From contig HF996057.1 in assembly GCA_000432515.1 (NCBI GenBank), positions 80,749 through 128,895 on the forward strand: 48,147 nt of DNA. Reading direction: 5' to 3'. Positions within the stretch are counted from its first letter, which is position 1; every line of letters starts with the position of its first letter. Shown one piece after another: positions 25,523 to 34,422 of this stretch. The translations under genes were made by a program, and so were the position numbers. The notes under the pieces are model-generated. The model saw only the letters and a program-made list of their open reading frames with translations. It was not told the origin of the DNA and did no database searches. This DNA comes from Bacteroides sp. CAG:545. GTDB taxonomy: Bacteria > Bacteroidota > Bacteroidia > Bacteroidales > UBA932.

Positions 25523-26941
25523 TTAACCGACAGTTACAAGCATTTTCTCAATGTCTGAAACATACTGCTTGAATGACTTGTCCGTGGACATAAGGTCACT
25601 TACAGTGTTGCAGGCGTGAAGAACTGTCGCGTGGTCTTTGCCTCCAAGTTCCGTGCCGATAATCGACAATGAGCAGCCTACAAGTGTACGGCTCATATAC
25701 ATCGCTATCTGACGGGCCTGGACAATCTGTCTTTTTCTGGATTTGGATAGAAGAGTGTCTTTAGTGATGTTGAAGTAATCGCACACTGTTTTCTGGACCT
25801 TGTCGATGGTCACTTCCGTCTTTTCTTCGCCTACGATCTTGCCGGTAATCTTTTCGGCAAGTTCGACTGTCATTTCCTTATGGATGAGCGTGGCATGCGC
25901 GATGAGTGAAATGAGCGCACCCTCAAGCTCTCTGAAGTTCGATTTGATTCTTGTGGCAAGATATTCCAGCACCTCCTCACTTACTGTCACACCTTCACGG
26001 AAACTTCTTGCCTTGAGCATTTCAAGCCTTGTCGCATAAGATGGACGCTGCAACTCTACTGACAATCCCCATTTCAGTCTTGAAAGGAGCCTCTCTTCGA
26101 AATTCTTGAGATCAGCAGGAGCCCTGTCGGATGTGAATATCAGCTGCTTGCCGTTCTCGTGCAGATGGTTGAACACGTTGAAGAACGCATTCTGCGTGCC
26201 CGGGCCGAGCAGGTCCTGGATATCATCGACAATAAGGACATCGATTTTCATGTAGAATGCCAAGAAGTCGGTAAGCTTGTTCCTGACATTGACAGCATCC
26301 ATATACTGAGTCTTGAACTCGTTTCCTGTCACGTAGAGAACTACCTGGTCCGGATATTTCTCTTTAATGGCGATACCGATGGCCTGAGACAGGTGCGTCT
26401 TGCCGAGTCCCGGTGAGCCGAAAAGGAAAAGAGGATTGAAAGGAGTGTTTCCAGGCGATGAAGATATGCTTTCACCTGCTGTGATACCCATCTTGTTGCA
26501 CTCGCCTTCCACAAGGTTGCCGAAACAATATACTGGATTCAATCTCGGATTGATGGAGAATTTCCTGAGTCCCGGGTACACGAATGCTCCCGGATTTGCT
26601 CCTGCCGGATATGTATTTATGGAGACAGGTTTGTTTACCGGGGAAGTAACGTTTGCTGCAGGGAATGTCATCGGAGGCTGTACGCGGACCGGACGGATCT
26701 TGTAAACAAGCTTAGCATCTGGACCTATCACTCTCTTTAATGTCTTTTTCAACATGTCCAGATACACGTCCTCGAGGTATTTTCTGTAGAAATCAGAAGG
26801 AACTTCGATGGTAATCGTGGAATCCTGCAAAGAAACCGGCTTGAGAGGCTTGAACCAACTGTTGAACATCTGGGGGTTAATGAGATTCTCAATAATCCTC
26901 AAACATTCATTCCATACGTCTATGTGATTCTTCTCTGCCAT
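25523..26941 (-). CDS. dnaA: Chromosomal replication initiator DnaA
   Basis: Binds oriC and opens DNA for replication. 472 residues from the ATG at 26941. Domain I (WNECLRIIENLINPQMFNSWFKPLKP) is followed by a short variable linker. The AAA+ domain has NPLFLFGSPGLGKTHL (Walker A) and IDVLIVDDIQDL (Walker B). The DNA-binding domain IV ends with SLSIIGTELGGKDHATVLHA. The start is fixed by homology and by a strong GGAGGT 7 nt before it; an upstream in-frame start at 27007 would add 22 residues without family likeness. It heads a dnaA-pepD-rpe run. No dnaN or recF is seen nearby. Confidence 0.97.
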   Translation of the reverse strand: MAEKNHIDVWNECLRIIENLINPQMFNSWFKPLKPVSLQDSTITIEVPSDFYRKYLEDVYLDMLKKTLKRVIGPDAKLVYKIRPVRVQPPMTFPAANVTSPVNKPVSINTYPAGANPGAFVYPGLRKFSINPRLNPVYCFGNLVEGECNKMGITAGESISSSPGNTPFNPLFLFGSPGLGKTHLSQAIGIAIKEKYPDQVVLYVTGNEFKTQYMDAVNVRNKLTDFLAFYMKIDVLIVDDIQDLLGPGTQNAFFNVFNHLHENGKQLIFTSDRAPADLKNFEERLLSRLKWGLSVELQRPSYATRLEMLKARSFREGVTVSEEVLEYLATRIKSNFRELEGALISLIAHATLIHKEMTVELAEKITGKIVGEEKTEVTIDKVQKTVCDYFNITKDTLLSKSRKRQIVQARQIAMYMSRTLVGCSLSIIGTELGGKDHATVLHACNTVSDLMSTDKSFKQYVSDIEKMLVTVG

Positions 26942-26948
26942 TTCTTTT

Positions 26949-26954
26949 ACCTCC
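26949..26954 (-). promoter_or_regulatory. dnaA: Strong Shine-Dalgarno of dnaA
   Basis: GGAGGT 7 nt ahead of the ATG at 26941. Full anti-SD matches are uncommon in Bacteroidota, so this decides the start codon and may signal special translational control. Confidence 0.75.
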
Positions 26955-27004
26955 GTTGAAAAAAGCACCGGAACAGAAAGCTGCCTTTCTCTTCTGATGC
27001 TTTG

Positions 27005-27012
27005 CAAAAGTA
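27005..27012 (-). promoter_or_regulatory. Possible -7 box of the dnaA promoter
   Basis: TACTTTTG fits TAnnTTTG on the minus strand and would start transcription near 26998. No good TTTG lies 19-21 nt upstream, only T-runs, so support is partial. Confidence 0.35.
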
Positions 27013-27267
27013 GGTGAAAAAAAAGTTATAAAAAAACCAAATTGCTATTGCATATTAAAATTATTTTACTCAACTTGGAGTCTGCTGATTTGCAAAACGG
27101 TTTCTCTATAACCATTTCATTTCCAATACCTTATTAAAACCAATGTTCGAATTATGACACTCTGTGATACTTTTCAATATTGAATAGTTCAAATTTAGAA
27201 CAAACCTCGTTCCGACCGCTGCTTTCCTCATTGCCAATCAAATAGGACAATCAGTACAGCCTAAAAA
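27013..27267. other. AT-rich gap upstream of dnaA
   Basis: About 255 bases without a gene. It is AT-rich with short T and A runs. I looked for DnaA boxes (TTATCCACA-like) and found only an isolated poor match (near 27163-27171), so there is no case for oriC here. It separates dnaA from the MCE-domain gene and most likely holds dnaA control sequence. Confidence 0.5.
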
Positions 27268-28185
27268 TCAGAATACTTTTATCCTGATATATTTTTTAGG
27301 ATTCTCCTCTATTTTTTTCACCAGGCTGTCAATATCTTTTAGAACTGTGTCAATCGAATTGTAAACCGCCGGATCTTTTGTGAGTTTCCCGAGCGTGCCG
27401 TCAGGATCATTGAGATTGTCCACAAGAGTCCTCAGTGATTTTGCCAGTCCTTCGATGTCAGCCCTTCCCAGTTCGCCAGCTGCAGTCTGGATACCGGTCA
27501 TTGCGGTATCAGCCTTGACCAGTACGGTGTTCAGTCGCACAGATGTTTCTTTCAGATTTGCTATAAGCGCGTCGAAGTCCTCGGAGTGGTCAGCCAGTGT
27601 TCCAGACAGACGTCTCGTATTGTCAAGTGTCTTCTGGAGATGGGACAGGGTTACTTTCAAACTGTTTTCATCCACGCCCCTCAGTACTCTGTCCAATGAG
27701 CCGCTTGCCGCTGCAAGACTGTCAAGAGCACCGTTTGCCCTTTCAATCAGCGGACCTATCATGTTAGTCAAGGAACTGACCATATCAGGTGCGTATGACG
27801 GTGAGAGTTCCGCTCCGTTCTCCGCGATCTCTTCAGAAGTGCCGAGGTCAATGCGGATGCCCTTTCCGCCCATCAGGTCCACGCTGTAGATGGTCATCTT
27901 CGAGTCGATAGGAATGGCTATTTTCTTCAATACGGAACAAGTGACATCGAACTCTTCTGTTTCCGGATTGTAGTTCACCTTGGTCACGCTTCCGGCCTTA
28001 TATCCCTTGATATAGACCGGATTTGAAGGAACGAGGCCTTCCACATTCTCATAATGGGAGTTTATATCCATCTCCTTGCCGAAGATATCTTCACCTCTGA
28101 GATAGTTGATGACGCTGAATGCTGCAAGCAAGACGGCGACTATAAATATGCCTATGCGTGTTTCTCTGCTGATTTTCATATTCAA
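27268..28185 (-). CDS. MlaD/MCE-domain lipid transport protein
   Basis: A 305-residue inner-membrane-anchored protein with one N-terminal helix (about 10-25). The MCE domain (about 35-110) shows YENVEGLVPSNPVYIKGYKAGSVTKV and DSKMTIYSVDLMGGKGIRIDLG, followed by long helical, probably coiled-coil sequence with repeated L..L.....L patterns (130-290). MCE proteins carry lipids between membranes as hexamers working with an ABC transporter; none is seen next to it here. A second ATG (28179) is an alternative start. It follows the amidase gene by 18 nt. Confidence 0.88.
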   Translation of the reverse strand: MNMKISRETRIGIFIVAVLLAAFSVINYLRGEDIFGKEMDINSHYENVEGLVPSNPVYIKGYKAGSVTKVNYNPETEEFDVTCSVLKKIAIPIDSKMTIYSVDLMGGKGIRIDLGTSEEIAENGAELSPSYAPDMVSSLTNMIGPLIERANGALDSLAAASGSLDRVLRGVDENSLKVTLSHLQKTLDNTRRLSGTLADHSEDFDALIANLKETSVRLNTVLVKADTAMTGIQTAAGELGRADIEGLAKSLRTLVDNLNDPDGTLGKLTKDPAVYNSIDTVLKDIDSLVKKIEENPKKYIRIKVF

Positions 28186-28203
28186 TCCAGTTTAAAATTC
28201 CGA

Positions 28204-29364
28204 TTATTTCAATATAGTGACCATATCTCCTTTCACGACCACCATGAAGCAGCCGGAGTAGGACTTGCGGATTTTCGCGTAATTCTCTTTCGCCTTTTCT
28301 GTCGTGGAAGCAGTACCTATTATATATTTATATATAGAGCCGGATTTGACTATGGTTACAGGATATCCTTTGAAAAACGGGTCGCTCTTGTCCAACAGTT
28401 TGCCAGACGCGAGCACCTGCGTTCCGTAAACAGCTTTCTGTGCAGGAGATGAGACGGCAGACGCAGGGGTATGTGTTTCTGGCTTTGTCGCTTTTGACTG
28501 AACCTTGTCCTGTACTGGTGCGGCACTGTCGGCATTGACACTGCCGTCATATCTTTTCTTGAACACACCGAAGGCGACGAAGATATCCTGCGCGATTTTC
28601 TCGCGGCCGCTCTCGGACTTGAGAGTCGCCAAATCAGTGGCATTGGACATGAAGCCTACTTCTATCAATGCGGCAGGCATCGCAGTCTTCCACAATACGA
28701 AAAACGGGTCCTGCCATATTCCACGGCTGTTTCTCATAGGCCCGGAAGACATTGCCTTTTCCACATCCTGGGCGAAAAGCAGACTCTGTTCGAGGTGCGC
28801 GTTCTGCATCAGATTGAAAAAGATGAATGACTCCGGATCGGTAGGGTCAAAGCCCTGATATTTCGTGGAATAGTCGTCTTCAAGCATTATCACGGAGTTC
28901 TCGCGTTTGCAGACATCCATATTGTAGGCGAACAAGTCCCGGTTCTTGTTCGAGGACTGTCCGAGCACGTGGATGGAATATCCGTTGGCTGAGGTGGCCG
29001 CAGCCATGTTCACGTGAATGGAAATGAAGAGATTTGCGTTGTTCCTGTTCGCTATGTCGGCACGCTCTCCCAGTGTGATGTATTTGTCCGTGGAGCGGGT
29101 CATGACCACCTTTACGGTCGGATATGACGCCTTTATTTTCTCTGAAAGCCGCTTTGCAATGTCCAGGGCAATCTTGCTTTCATGTGTCTTTTTATCCTTG
29201 CTGACACAGCCCGGGTCGGTCCCGCCGTGGCCTGCATCAATACATACGGTATTGAGCCCCAGTTTGTTGCGGGAGTCATTCCCGGCATTGGCCCGGATGC
29301 CTGAAGTAAGCATCAGAAGGGCTGCGATACTCGTAAAGATTATATGTGTTTGCGTATTTTTCAA
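28204..29364 (-). CDS. N-acetylmuramoyl-L-alanine amidase (Amidase_3) with SPOR-like C-terminus
   Basis: A periplasmic peptidoglycan amidase. 386 residues with a signal peptide (about 1-27, ending RANAG). The amidase_3 zinc strings are VCIDAGHGGTDPG, the Glu in THESKIALDIAKRL, FISIHVN and the catalytic Glu in AALIEVGFMSN. A Ser/Ala/Pro linker leads to a C-terminal SPOR-like fold (YKYIIGTASTTEKAKENYAKI...). The start is TTG: no upstream ATG is in frame, and the next ATG (codon 18) would remove the signal peptide. Divergent from lptD and co-directional with the MCE gene. Confidence 0.9.
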   Translation of the reverse strand: MKNTQTHIIFTSIAALLMLTSGIRANAGNDSRNKLGLNTVCIDAGHGGTDPGCVSKDKKTHESKIALDIAKRLSEKIKASYPTVKVVMTRSTDKYITLGERADIANRNNANLFISIHVNMAAATSANGYSIHVLGQSSNKNRDLFAYNMDVCKRENSVIMLEDDYSTKYQGFDPTDPESFIFFNLMQNAHLEQSLLFAQDVEKAMSSGPMRNSRGIWQDPFFVLWKTAMPAALIEVGFMSNATDLATLKSESGREKIAQDIFVAFGVFKKRYDGSVNADSAAPVQDKVQSKATKPETHTPASAVSSPAQKAVYGTQVLASGKLLDKSDPFFKGYPVTIVKSGSIYKYIIGTASTTEKAKENYAKIRKSYSGCFMVVVKGDMVTILK

Positions 29365-29380
29365 AATGGTCTTATATTTG
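29349..29380 (+). promoter_or_regulatory. Promoter of lptD
   Basis: TTTG (29349-29352), 20 nt, TATATTTG (29373-29380), a perfect match to the Bacteroidota consensus, with transcription from about 29387. It lies partly inside the 5' end of the divergent amidase gene. It supports the TTG at 29429 as the lptD start. Confidence 0.7.
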
Positions 29381-29387
29381 TATTCTG

Positions 29388-29395
29388 CAAAAATA
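29388..29395 (-). promoter_or_regulatory. Possible -7 box of the amidase gene
   Basis: TATTTTTG on the minus strand, about 17 nt of leader before the TTG start. No clear -33 box. Confidence 0.35.
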
Positions 29396-29428
29396 AGAAA
29401 ATTTGCGATAATTTATACTTTTCAGACA

Positions 29429-32218
29429 TTGGTACGATCTGACAAAAGACGCAATCTCATAAAAGGAAGGCATCTGCTTGGTGTCGGACTTTTGGCTTTA
29501 TTTATATCGGTGACTGTTCCGGGCATCTCACAAGATGTCAGAAGACAGCGCCGTGGCCAGAAGCAGACATTCAGTCAGGCTGTCGCTTATAACAAGGACA
29601 GCATTCCTCCCCTGTCAGATTCACTCAAGGCTCTGAAAGACTCGTTGCATATAGCGGATTCGCTGTTCAAGATCGACTCCGCGGCGCTGCAGAAGAAGAG
29701 TTCTCTTGAGCGCCCTGCTTTTTCCACTGCAAAAGATTCGGTCATAGAGGTATTCACAGACGGTCAGCGCAAACTGTATTATTATGGTGACGTGACCGTG
29801 AAATACGGCAACATGGAGCTTTCTGCCGACTATATGGAGTACGACATGAAGACCGGTACCGTATATGCACGCGGAACTCTCGATACGCTTAGCGGTGAGG
29901 TGAAAGGCCAGCCGGTGATGAAAGAAGGCAATTCGACTTACTCCATGGAGGAGGTCCGGTACAATTTCAATACGCAAAAGGCCAGGATTACCAATATGAT
30001 TACCCAGCAGGAGGACGGACTTCTTCATGGCAAGAATATCAAGATGCTTCCGGACAGGTCCATCAATATCACTAAAGGCCAATATACGGTCTGCGACCTG
30101 GAACATCCGCATTATTATCTGCATCTTACTGCTGCAAAGGTAATTACGAAACCGTCGCAGAAAACGGTTTTCGGTCCTGCCTATCCGGTGATTGAAGATG
30201 TTCCTCTGCCTATCGGTCTTCCTTTCGGCTTCATACCGAAGCGTCCTAACCGTGCGACAGGACTTCTGATGCCGACCTTCGGAGAGGAGAATTCCCGAGG
30301 TTTCTATCTGAGGGATCTGGGAATGTATTTCGTTTTCGGAAATTATCTTGACCTGTCAGTTACAGGTGACATATATACGCTCGGTTCATGGGCCGTGAAT
30401 GTAAATTCCAGATATAAAGTGAATTACAAATGCAACGGTAGTTTTTCGATGAACATTTCCAACGACCAGACCGGCGAGCGCGGAAGCACTGATTTCTTCC
30501 AGACAAGGAACTTCGGACTCAAATGGTCCCATTCCCAGGACTCCAAGGCGCATCCGGGAACAACGTTCAGTGCATCGGTGAATTTCTCGAGCCCGTCTAA
30601 CAACAGATATAACTCCACATCTGTTTCCGAAGCTCTGCAGAACCAGGCATCATCATCCATTTCATATACGAAGAACTGGAACGGAAAATTCAACCTTTCC
30701 ATAAACGCGTTGCACAACCAGAACTCGAGGGACAGTTCGTACTCATTTACATTGCCGAACCTTACTTTTTCTGTGACAAGGTTTTATCCGTTCAAGAGAA
30801 AGAACCGTGTGGGCAAGGAGAAATTCTACGAAAAATTCTCTTTGGGATATAGCACCACGCTTCAGAACAGGATCAATTTCAAGGCCTCCGAGTTCATGAA
30901 AGACGGCTTTCTGGACAAGTTCCAGAATGGTATGACTCATAATTTCCAGATCGGTCTGCCGAATTTCACCCTCGCAAAGTACTTGAACTTCACCCCGAGC
31001 GTAAGTTACGGCCAGAACTGGTATTTCCGCCGTACAGACTATGAATTCAACCCCGAAACAAACCGTGTGGAATCACATGACGGCGGTCAGTTCAGCGCGT
31101 TCGGCATAAGCCAGAATTATTCCGGAAGCCTTTCGATGAGTACGAGGCTTTACGGTATGTTCAATTTCGGCAAGGCCCATAAGATACAGGCAATCAGGCA
31201 CGTGGTCTCCCCTTCCGTATCATTCTCATTCAGTCCGGAAAAAGGAACATACGCCAACGGTTACAGGACAATGACCTACACCGACACTCTTGGCAATGTC
31301 AAGACCTACGATTACAACATTTACAGCGGACAGATGTATTCTCCTCCGGGAAAAGGCAAGTCAGCTACCATGAGCCTTTCCATCGGAAACAATCTTGAGG
31401 CGAAAGTCCGCGACTTGAGAGATACTACAGGAAAGGGTATAAAGAAAGTGAAGCTGATCGACCAGCTGAGTCTCAGTACAGGATACAATTTCCTCGCCGA
31501 CTCGCTGAAAATGAGCAATATAGGTATCACAATGTCCACTTCCGTATTCGAGAAGGTGGGTATAAGTGCCAATGCCAACTTCGACCCTTACGCCATAGAT
31601 GAGAGAGGTAGGAGGATAAACAAGTTCAATGTCCAGACAATGGGATGGAACAAGCCTCTGCGTCTTACCAATGCAAGTGCGTCATTGTCCTATTCACTTT
31701 CCGGAAAAGGTGCGATCAATGGAAATGACGGTTCCAAGACTCCAGGTGATTCCGGCAGCGGAGGTTCCGGAGAAAATGCAGCAAACTATTATCGCAGAAT
31801 ATATTACCATCCTATAACCGGAGAATATATTCCAGGCGGATGGTTGTATTATACGAACCCGAATGTGCCTTGGTCTGTAAATATCAATTATTCGTTCTCC
31901 TACAGCAAGTCGTACCAGTACACTAACGGCCAGCTGATTACTAACAACAGATTTACGCAGACTCTCGGTCTTTCCGGCAATATCAAGCTTACGCCGAAGA
32001 TGTCGCTCAATGCTACGACCGGTTTCGACTTGATGGCCATGAAGATGACCACCACGCAGTTGAGCGCAACATATGACTTGCACTGCTTCAACATCAGCGT
32101 GTCCTGGGTGCCTACAGGAAATTGGCAGTCATGGAGTTTCAGGATCGCTGCGAATGCTGCGGCTCTCTCGGACCTGCTCAAATTCAAGAAGAGTACAAGT
32201 TATTGGGACAGATATTGA
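29429..32218 (+). CDS. lptD: LPS-assembly protein LptD (OstA family)
   Basis: Outer-membrane barrel that inserts lipopolysaccharide into the outer leaflet. About 929 residues from a TTG start; no ATG is in frame near the N-terminus, and a charged n-region plus hydrophobic stretch (GVGLLALFISVTVPGIS) follows. An OstA/LptA-like N-terminal domain has YYYGDVTVKYGNMELSADYM and GTVYARGTLD. The linking IPKRPNRATGLLMPTFG and long runs of aromatic-ending beta strands (about 300-900) form the barrel. The larger open frame extends upstream through the divergent amidase gene and is not coding. Partner LptE is not seen here. Confidence 0.88.
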   Translation: MVRSDKRRNLIKGRHLLGVGLLALFISVTVPGISQDVRRQRRGQKQTFSQAVAYNKDSIPPLSDSLKALKDSLHIADSLFKIDSAALQKKSSLERPAFSTAKDSVIEVFTDGQRKLYYYGDVTVKYGNMELSADYMEYDMKTGTVYARGTLDTLSGEVKGQPVMKEGNSTYSMEEVRYNFNTQKARITNMITQQEDGLLHGKNIKMLPDRSINITKGQYTVCDLEHPHYYLHLTAAKVITKPSQKTVFGPAYPVIEDVPLPIGLPFGFIPKRPNRATGLLMPTFGEENSRGFYLRDLGMYFVFGNYLDLSVTGDIYTLGSWAVNVNSRYKVNYKCNGSFSMNISNDQTGERGSTDFFQTRNFGLKWSHSQDSKAHPGTTFSASVNFSSPSNNRYNSTSVSEALQNQASSSISYTKNWNGKFNLSINALHNQNSRDSSYSFTLPNLTFSVTRFYPFKRKNRVGKEKFYEKFSLGYSTTLQNRINFKASEFMKDGFLDKFQNGMTHNFQIGLPNFTLAKYLNFTPSVSYGQNWYFRRTDYEFNPETNRVESHDGGQFSAFGISQNYSGSLSMSTRLYGMFNFGKAHKIQAIRHVVSPSVSFSFSPEKGTYANGYRTMTYTDTLGNVKTYDYNIYSGQMYSPPGKGKSATMSLSIGNNLEAKVRDLRDTTGKGIKKVKLIDQLSLSTGYNFLADSLKMSNIGITMSTSVFEKVGISANANFDPYAIDERGRRINKFNVQTMGWNKPLRLTNASASLSYSLSGKGAINGNDGSKTPGDSGSGGSGENAANYYRRIYYHPITGEYIPGGWLYYTNPNVPWSVNINYSFSYSKSYQYTNGQLITNNRFTQTLGLSGNIKLTPKMSLNATTGFDLMAMKMTTTQLSATYDLHCFNISVSWVPTGNWQSWSFRIAANAAALSDLLKFKKSTSYWDRY

Positions 32219-32246
32219 TAGGTATTTGTTCCTGATTGGCAGTTTT

Positions 32247-32278
32247 TTTGCATATTTGCCAAATACTGCTTATATTTG
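32247..32278 (+). promoter_or_regulatory. Promoter of rho
   Basis: TTTG (32247-32250), 20 nt, TATATTTG (32271-32278). Transcription from about 32285 gives a 144-nt leader ahead of the rho ATG. Confidence 0.7.
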
Positions 32279-32285
32279 CAACGTT

Positions 32286-32428
32286 AAACACGGAATCTAT
32301 TTCCTATCGCAACTGCCGAGCAGAATGATTTTCGGCGAATCCCCATATAAAATCTTATGTTAGTGGGTATTCCAATTGAACAAGATTAGTTATTACAGTA
32401 CGATAAAGTACAAAATTTATTACCATTT
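32286..32428 (+). other. Long 5' leader of rho
   Basis: About 143 nt between the predicted transcript start and the rho ATG, with no gene and no clear terminator. Rho genes of other bacteria are autoregulated by termination in their leader. A long leader fits that, but I see no defined site. Confidence 0.35.
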
Positions 32429-34342
32429 ATGCCACACACTCTGATAGAGTTGAATTCAATGCCTGAACAGCAGATTCGTGCAATCGGCAATGAACTTAAA
32501 ATCAAAAAGGCGAATGACATGGACCTTATGGACTTGAGCCTTGCCATTTTGGATGAAGAAGCAAGAATAGCCTCAAAGATTCCGGATCCGGAACCTGCCA
32601 AGAAAAAAAGAGGCCGTCCACGCAAGAATGAATCAGTCAAGACGGATTCCACTGTAAAGGAAGAAAAGAAAGAAACGAAGAAGCCTGCATCTCAGACTCC
32701 TAAGGCAAAGCCTGCTGAAAAAGCAGTTGCTGAGGATAAGGCGAAAGCTGAAACAGTGCAAGATGCTCCGAAAAAACGTGGCAGAAAGCCGAAGAACCAG
32801 GCAAAGCCGGCAGAAGAGGTTCCATCTGAAAAGCAGACAGCACAGAATGTCGCTCCTGCCCCGCAGAAGAGACAAGACGCGCCTGCTCACAAAGCCCCTG
32901 CCAAGAAACAGGGCTCTCCGGCCGCAAAGCAGGAGCCAGCTGTGAAAGAAACAGAGAAAGCACCTGAAAATCAGGCACCTAAGGCGCTTGCAGAAGCCAC
33001 TGCTCCGCAGAAGCCTAAGGAAGAGATAGTATATGCGGACAGACACACCATCGTGCTTCCTCCGCTTCCACCGAAGAAAAAGAAATTCAATCCGAACCAG
33101 CAGAACGGACAGCCTCAGCAGCAGCGTCCTCAGAATGGAAACCTGCCACAGGAGCAGCAGAGACCTGCACCTAAGCCGAAGTTCGAGTTCGAGGGTACAG
33201 TGCGTGCTACCGGTGTGTTGGAAATAATGCCGGACGGATACGGCTTCCTGCGTTCTTCTGATTACAATTATCTGAACTCGCCTGACGACATCTATGTTTC
33301 ACAGGGACAGATAAAGAACAATGCCCTGAAGAATGGTGACACGGTAACTGGTGAAATCCGTCCTCCTAAAGAAGGCGACAAGTACTTCCCTCTCGTTAAG
33401 ATCGATTTCATCAACGGACGTACACCTGAGTTTATCAGAGACAGGGTTCCGTTCGATTTTCTGACTCCGCTTTTCCCTGATGAGAAGTTCAATCTTCTTG
33501 GACACGGACATGAGCACGATCTTTCATGCCGTATCGTGGACATGTTCACTCCTATCGGAAAAGGACAGCGCGGTCTTATCGTGGCTCAGCCTAAGACAGG
33601 TAAGACAATGTTGCTCAAGTCGATAGCAAATGCCATCGCTGACAATCACCCTGAGGTTTACGAAATCGTACTGCTGATCGACGAGCGTCCTGAGGAGGTT
33701 ACGGACATGAGCCGGAGCGTAAAGGCGGAAGTTGTAGCTTCTACGTTTGACGAGCCCGCCGAAAGGCATGTGAAAGTAGCCAATATGGTGCTCGAAAAGG
33801 CACGCAGACTGGTGGAATGCGGTCATGACGTAGTTATTCTTCTCGACTCCATCACTCGTCTTGCCCGTGCATACAATACCGTACAGCCGGCATCAGGCAA
33901 GGTGCTTACCGGCGGTGTGGATGCCAATGCTCTCCAGAAACCTAAGAGATTCTTCGGTGCTGCACGTAACATCGAGGGCGGCGGTTCATTGACAATTCTT
34001 GCGACAGCATTGACTGAAACAGGTTCCAAGATGGATGATGTCATCTTCGAGGAGTTCAAAGGTACAGGAAACATGGAGCTTCAGCTCGACAGGACATTGT
34101 CGAACAGGCGTATTTTCCCTGCTGTCAATGTTATCCTTTCAAGCACTCGCCGTGACGACCTGCTCTACTCTCCAGACCAGGCGCAGCGCATCTGGATTCT
34201 CAGGAAACTGCTTGCTGAGATGAATCCGACCGAGGCGATGAACTTCATGATCCAGATTATGGACCAGTATCAGACAAATGAAGAGCTTCTCGACAATATG
34301 AACAAGGTGTCGCCTATGGATGCCAAGAATTACGATTATTAG
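32429..34342 (+). CDS. rho: Transcription termination factor Rho
   Basis: Hexameric RNA helicase ending transcription. 637 residues, far longer than the 419 of E. coli. An N-terminal Rho_N helical domain (1-50) is followed by a roughly 200-residue Lys/Ala/Pro/Gln-rich, disordered insert (about 50-250) with repeated KKRGR(P/K)-like basic motifs. The RNA-binding cold-shock-like domain (about 250-325) has GVLEIMPDGYGFLRSSDYNY. The ATPase domain has QRGLIVAQPKTGKTMLLKSIA (Walker A), VVILLDSITRLARAYN (Walker B), the Q-loop and R-loop regions, ending ...MNKVSPMDAKNYDY. Inserts of this sort are known in Bacteroidota Rho and can add RNA binding or phase separation. Confidence 0.95.
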   Translation: MPHTLIELNSMPEQQIRAIGNELKIKKANDMDLMDLSLAILDEEARIASKIPDPEPAKKKRGRPRKNESVKTDSTVKEEKKETKKPASQTPKAKPAEKAVAEDKAKAETVQDAPKKRGRKPKNQAKPAEEVPSEKQTAQNVAPAPQKRQDAPAHKAPAKKQGSPAAKQEPAVKETEKAPENQAPKALAEATAPQKPKEEIVYADRHTIVLPPLPPKKKKFNPNQQNGQPQQQRPQNGNLPQEQQRPAPKPKFEFEGTVRATGVLEIMPDGYGFLRSSDYNYLNSPDDIYVSQGQIKNNALKNGDTVTGEIRPPKEGDKYFPLVKIDFINGRTPEFIRDRVPFDFLTPLFPDEKFNLLGHGHEHDLSCRIVDMFTPIGKGQRGLIVAQPKTGKTMLLKSIANAIADNHPEVYEIVLLIDERPEEVTDMSRSVKAEVVASTFDEPAERHVKVANMVLEKARRLVECGHDVVILLDSITRLARAYNTVQPASGKVLTGGVDANALQKPKRFFGAARNIEGGGSLTILATALTETGSKMDDVIFEEFKGTGNMELQLDRTLSNRRIFPAVNVILSSTRRDDLLYSPDQAQRIWILRKLLAEMNPTEAMNFMIQIMDQYQTNEELLDNMNKVSPMDAKNYDY

Positions 34343-34360
34343 TATTGTCGCCAATAAATA

Positions 34361-34412
34361 TAAATAACCGGTGATAGTCAATCAGATGCTATCACCGGTT
34401 GTTTATATTTTT
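34361..34412 (+). terminator. Intrinsic terminator after rho
   Basis: A perfect 12-bp stem, AACCGGTGATAG (34366-34377) with CTATCACCGGTT (34389-34400), an 11-nt loop, then GTTTATATTTTT. It starts about 23 nt after the rho stop. Confidence 0.88.
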
Positions 34413-34422
34413 GCCGAAGAGA

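Noticed and set aside
27013..27267. oriC next to dnaA
   Set aside because: AT-rich, but only one poor DnaA-box-like match and no cluster.
27257..27290. Terminator at the end of the MCE-domain gene
   Set aside because: Only a 5-bp ATCAG/CTGAT stem around the stop codon; too weak to list.
29018..29428. Long extension of the lptD frame upstream of 29429
   Set aside because: It runs antisense through the amidase gene, which has clear zinc-site motifs; the lptD promoter and signal peptide begin after it.
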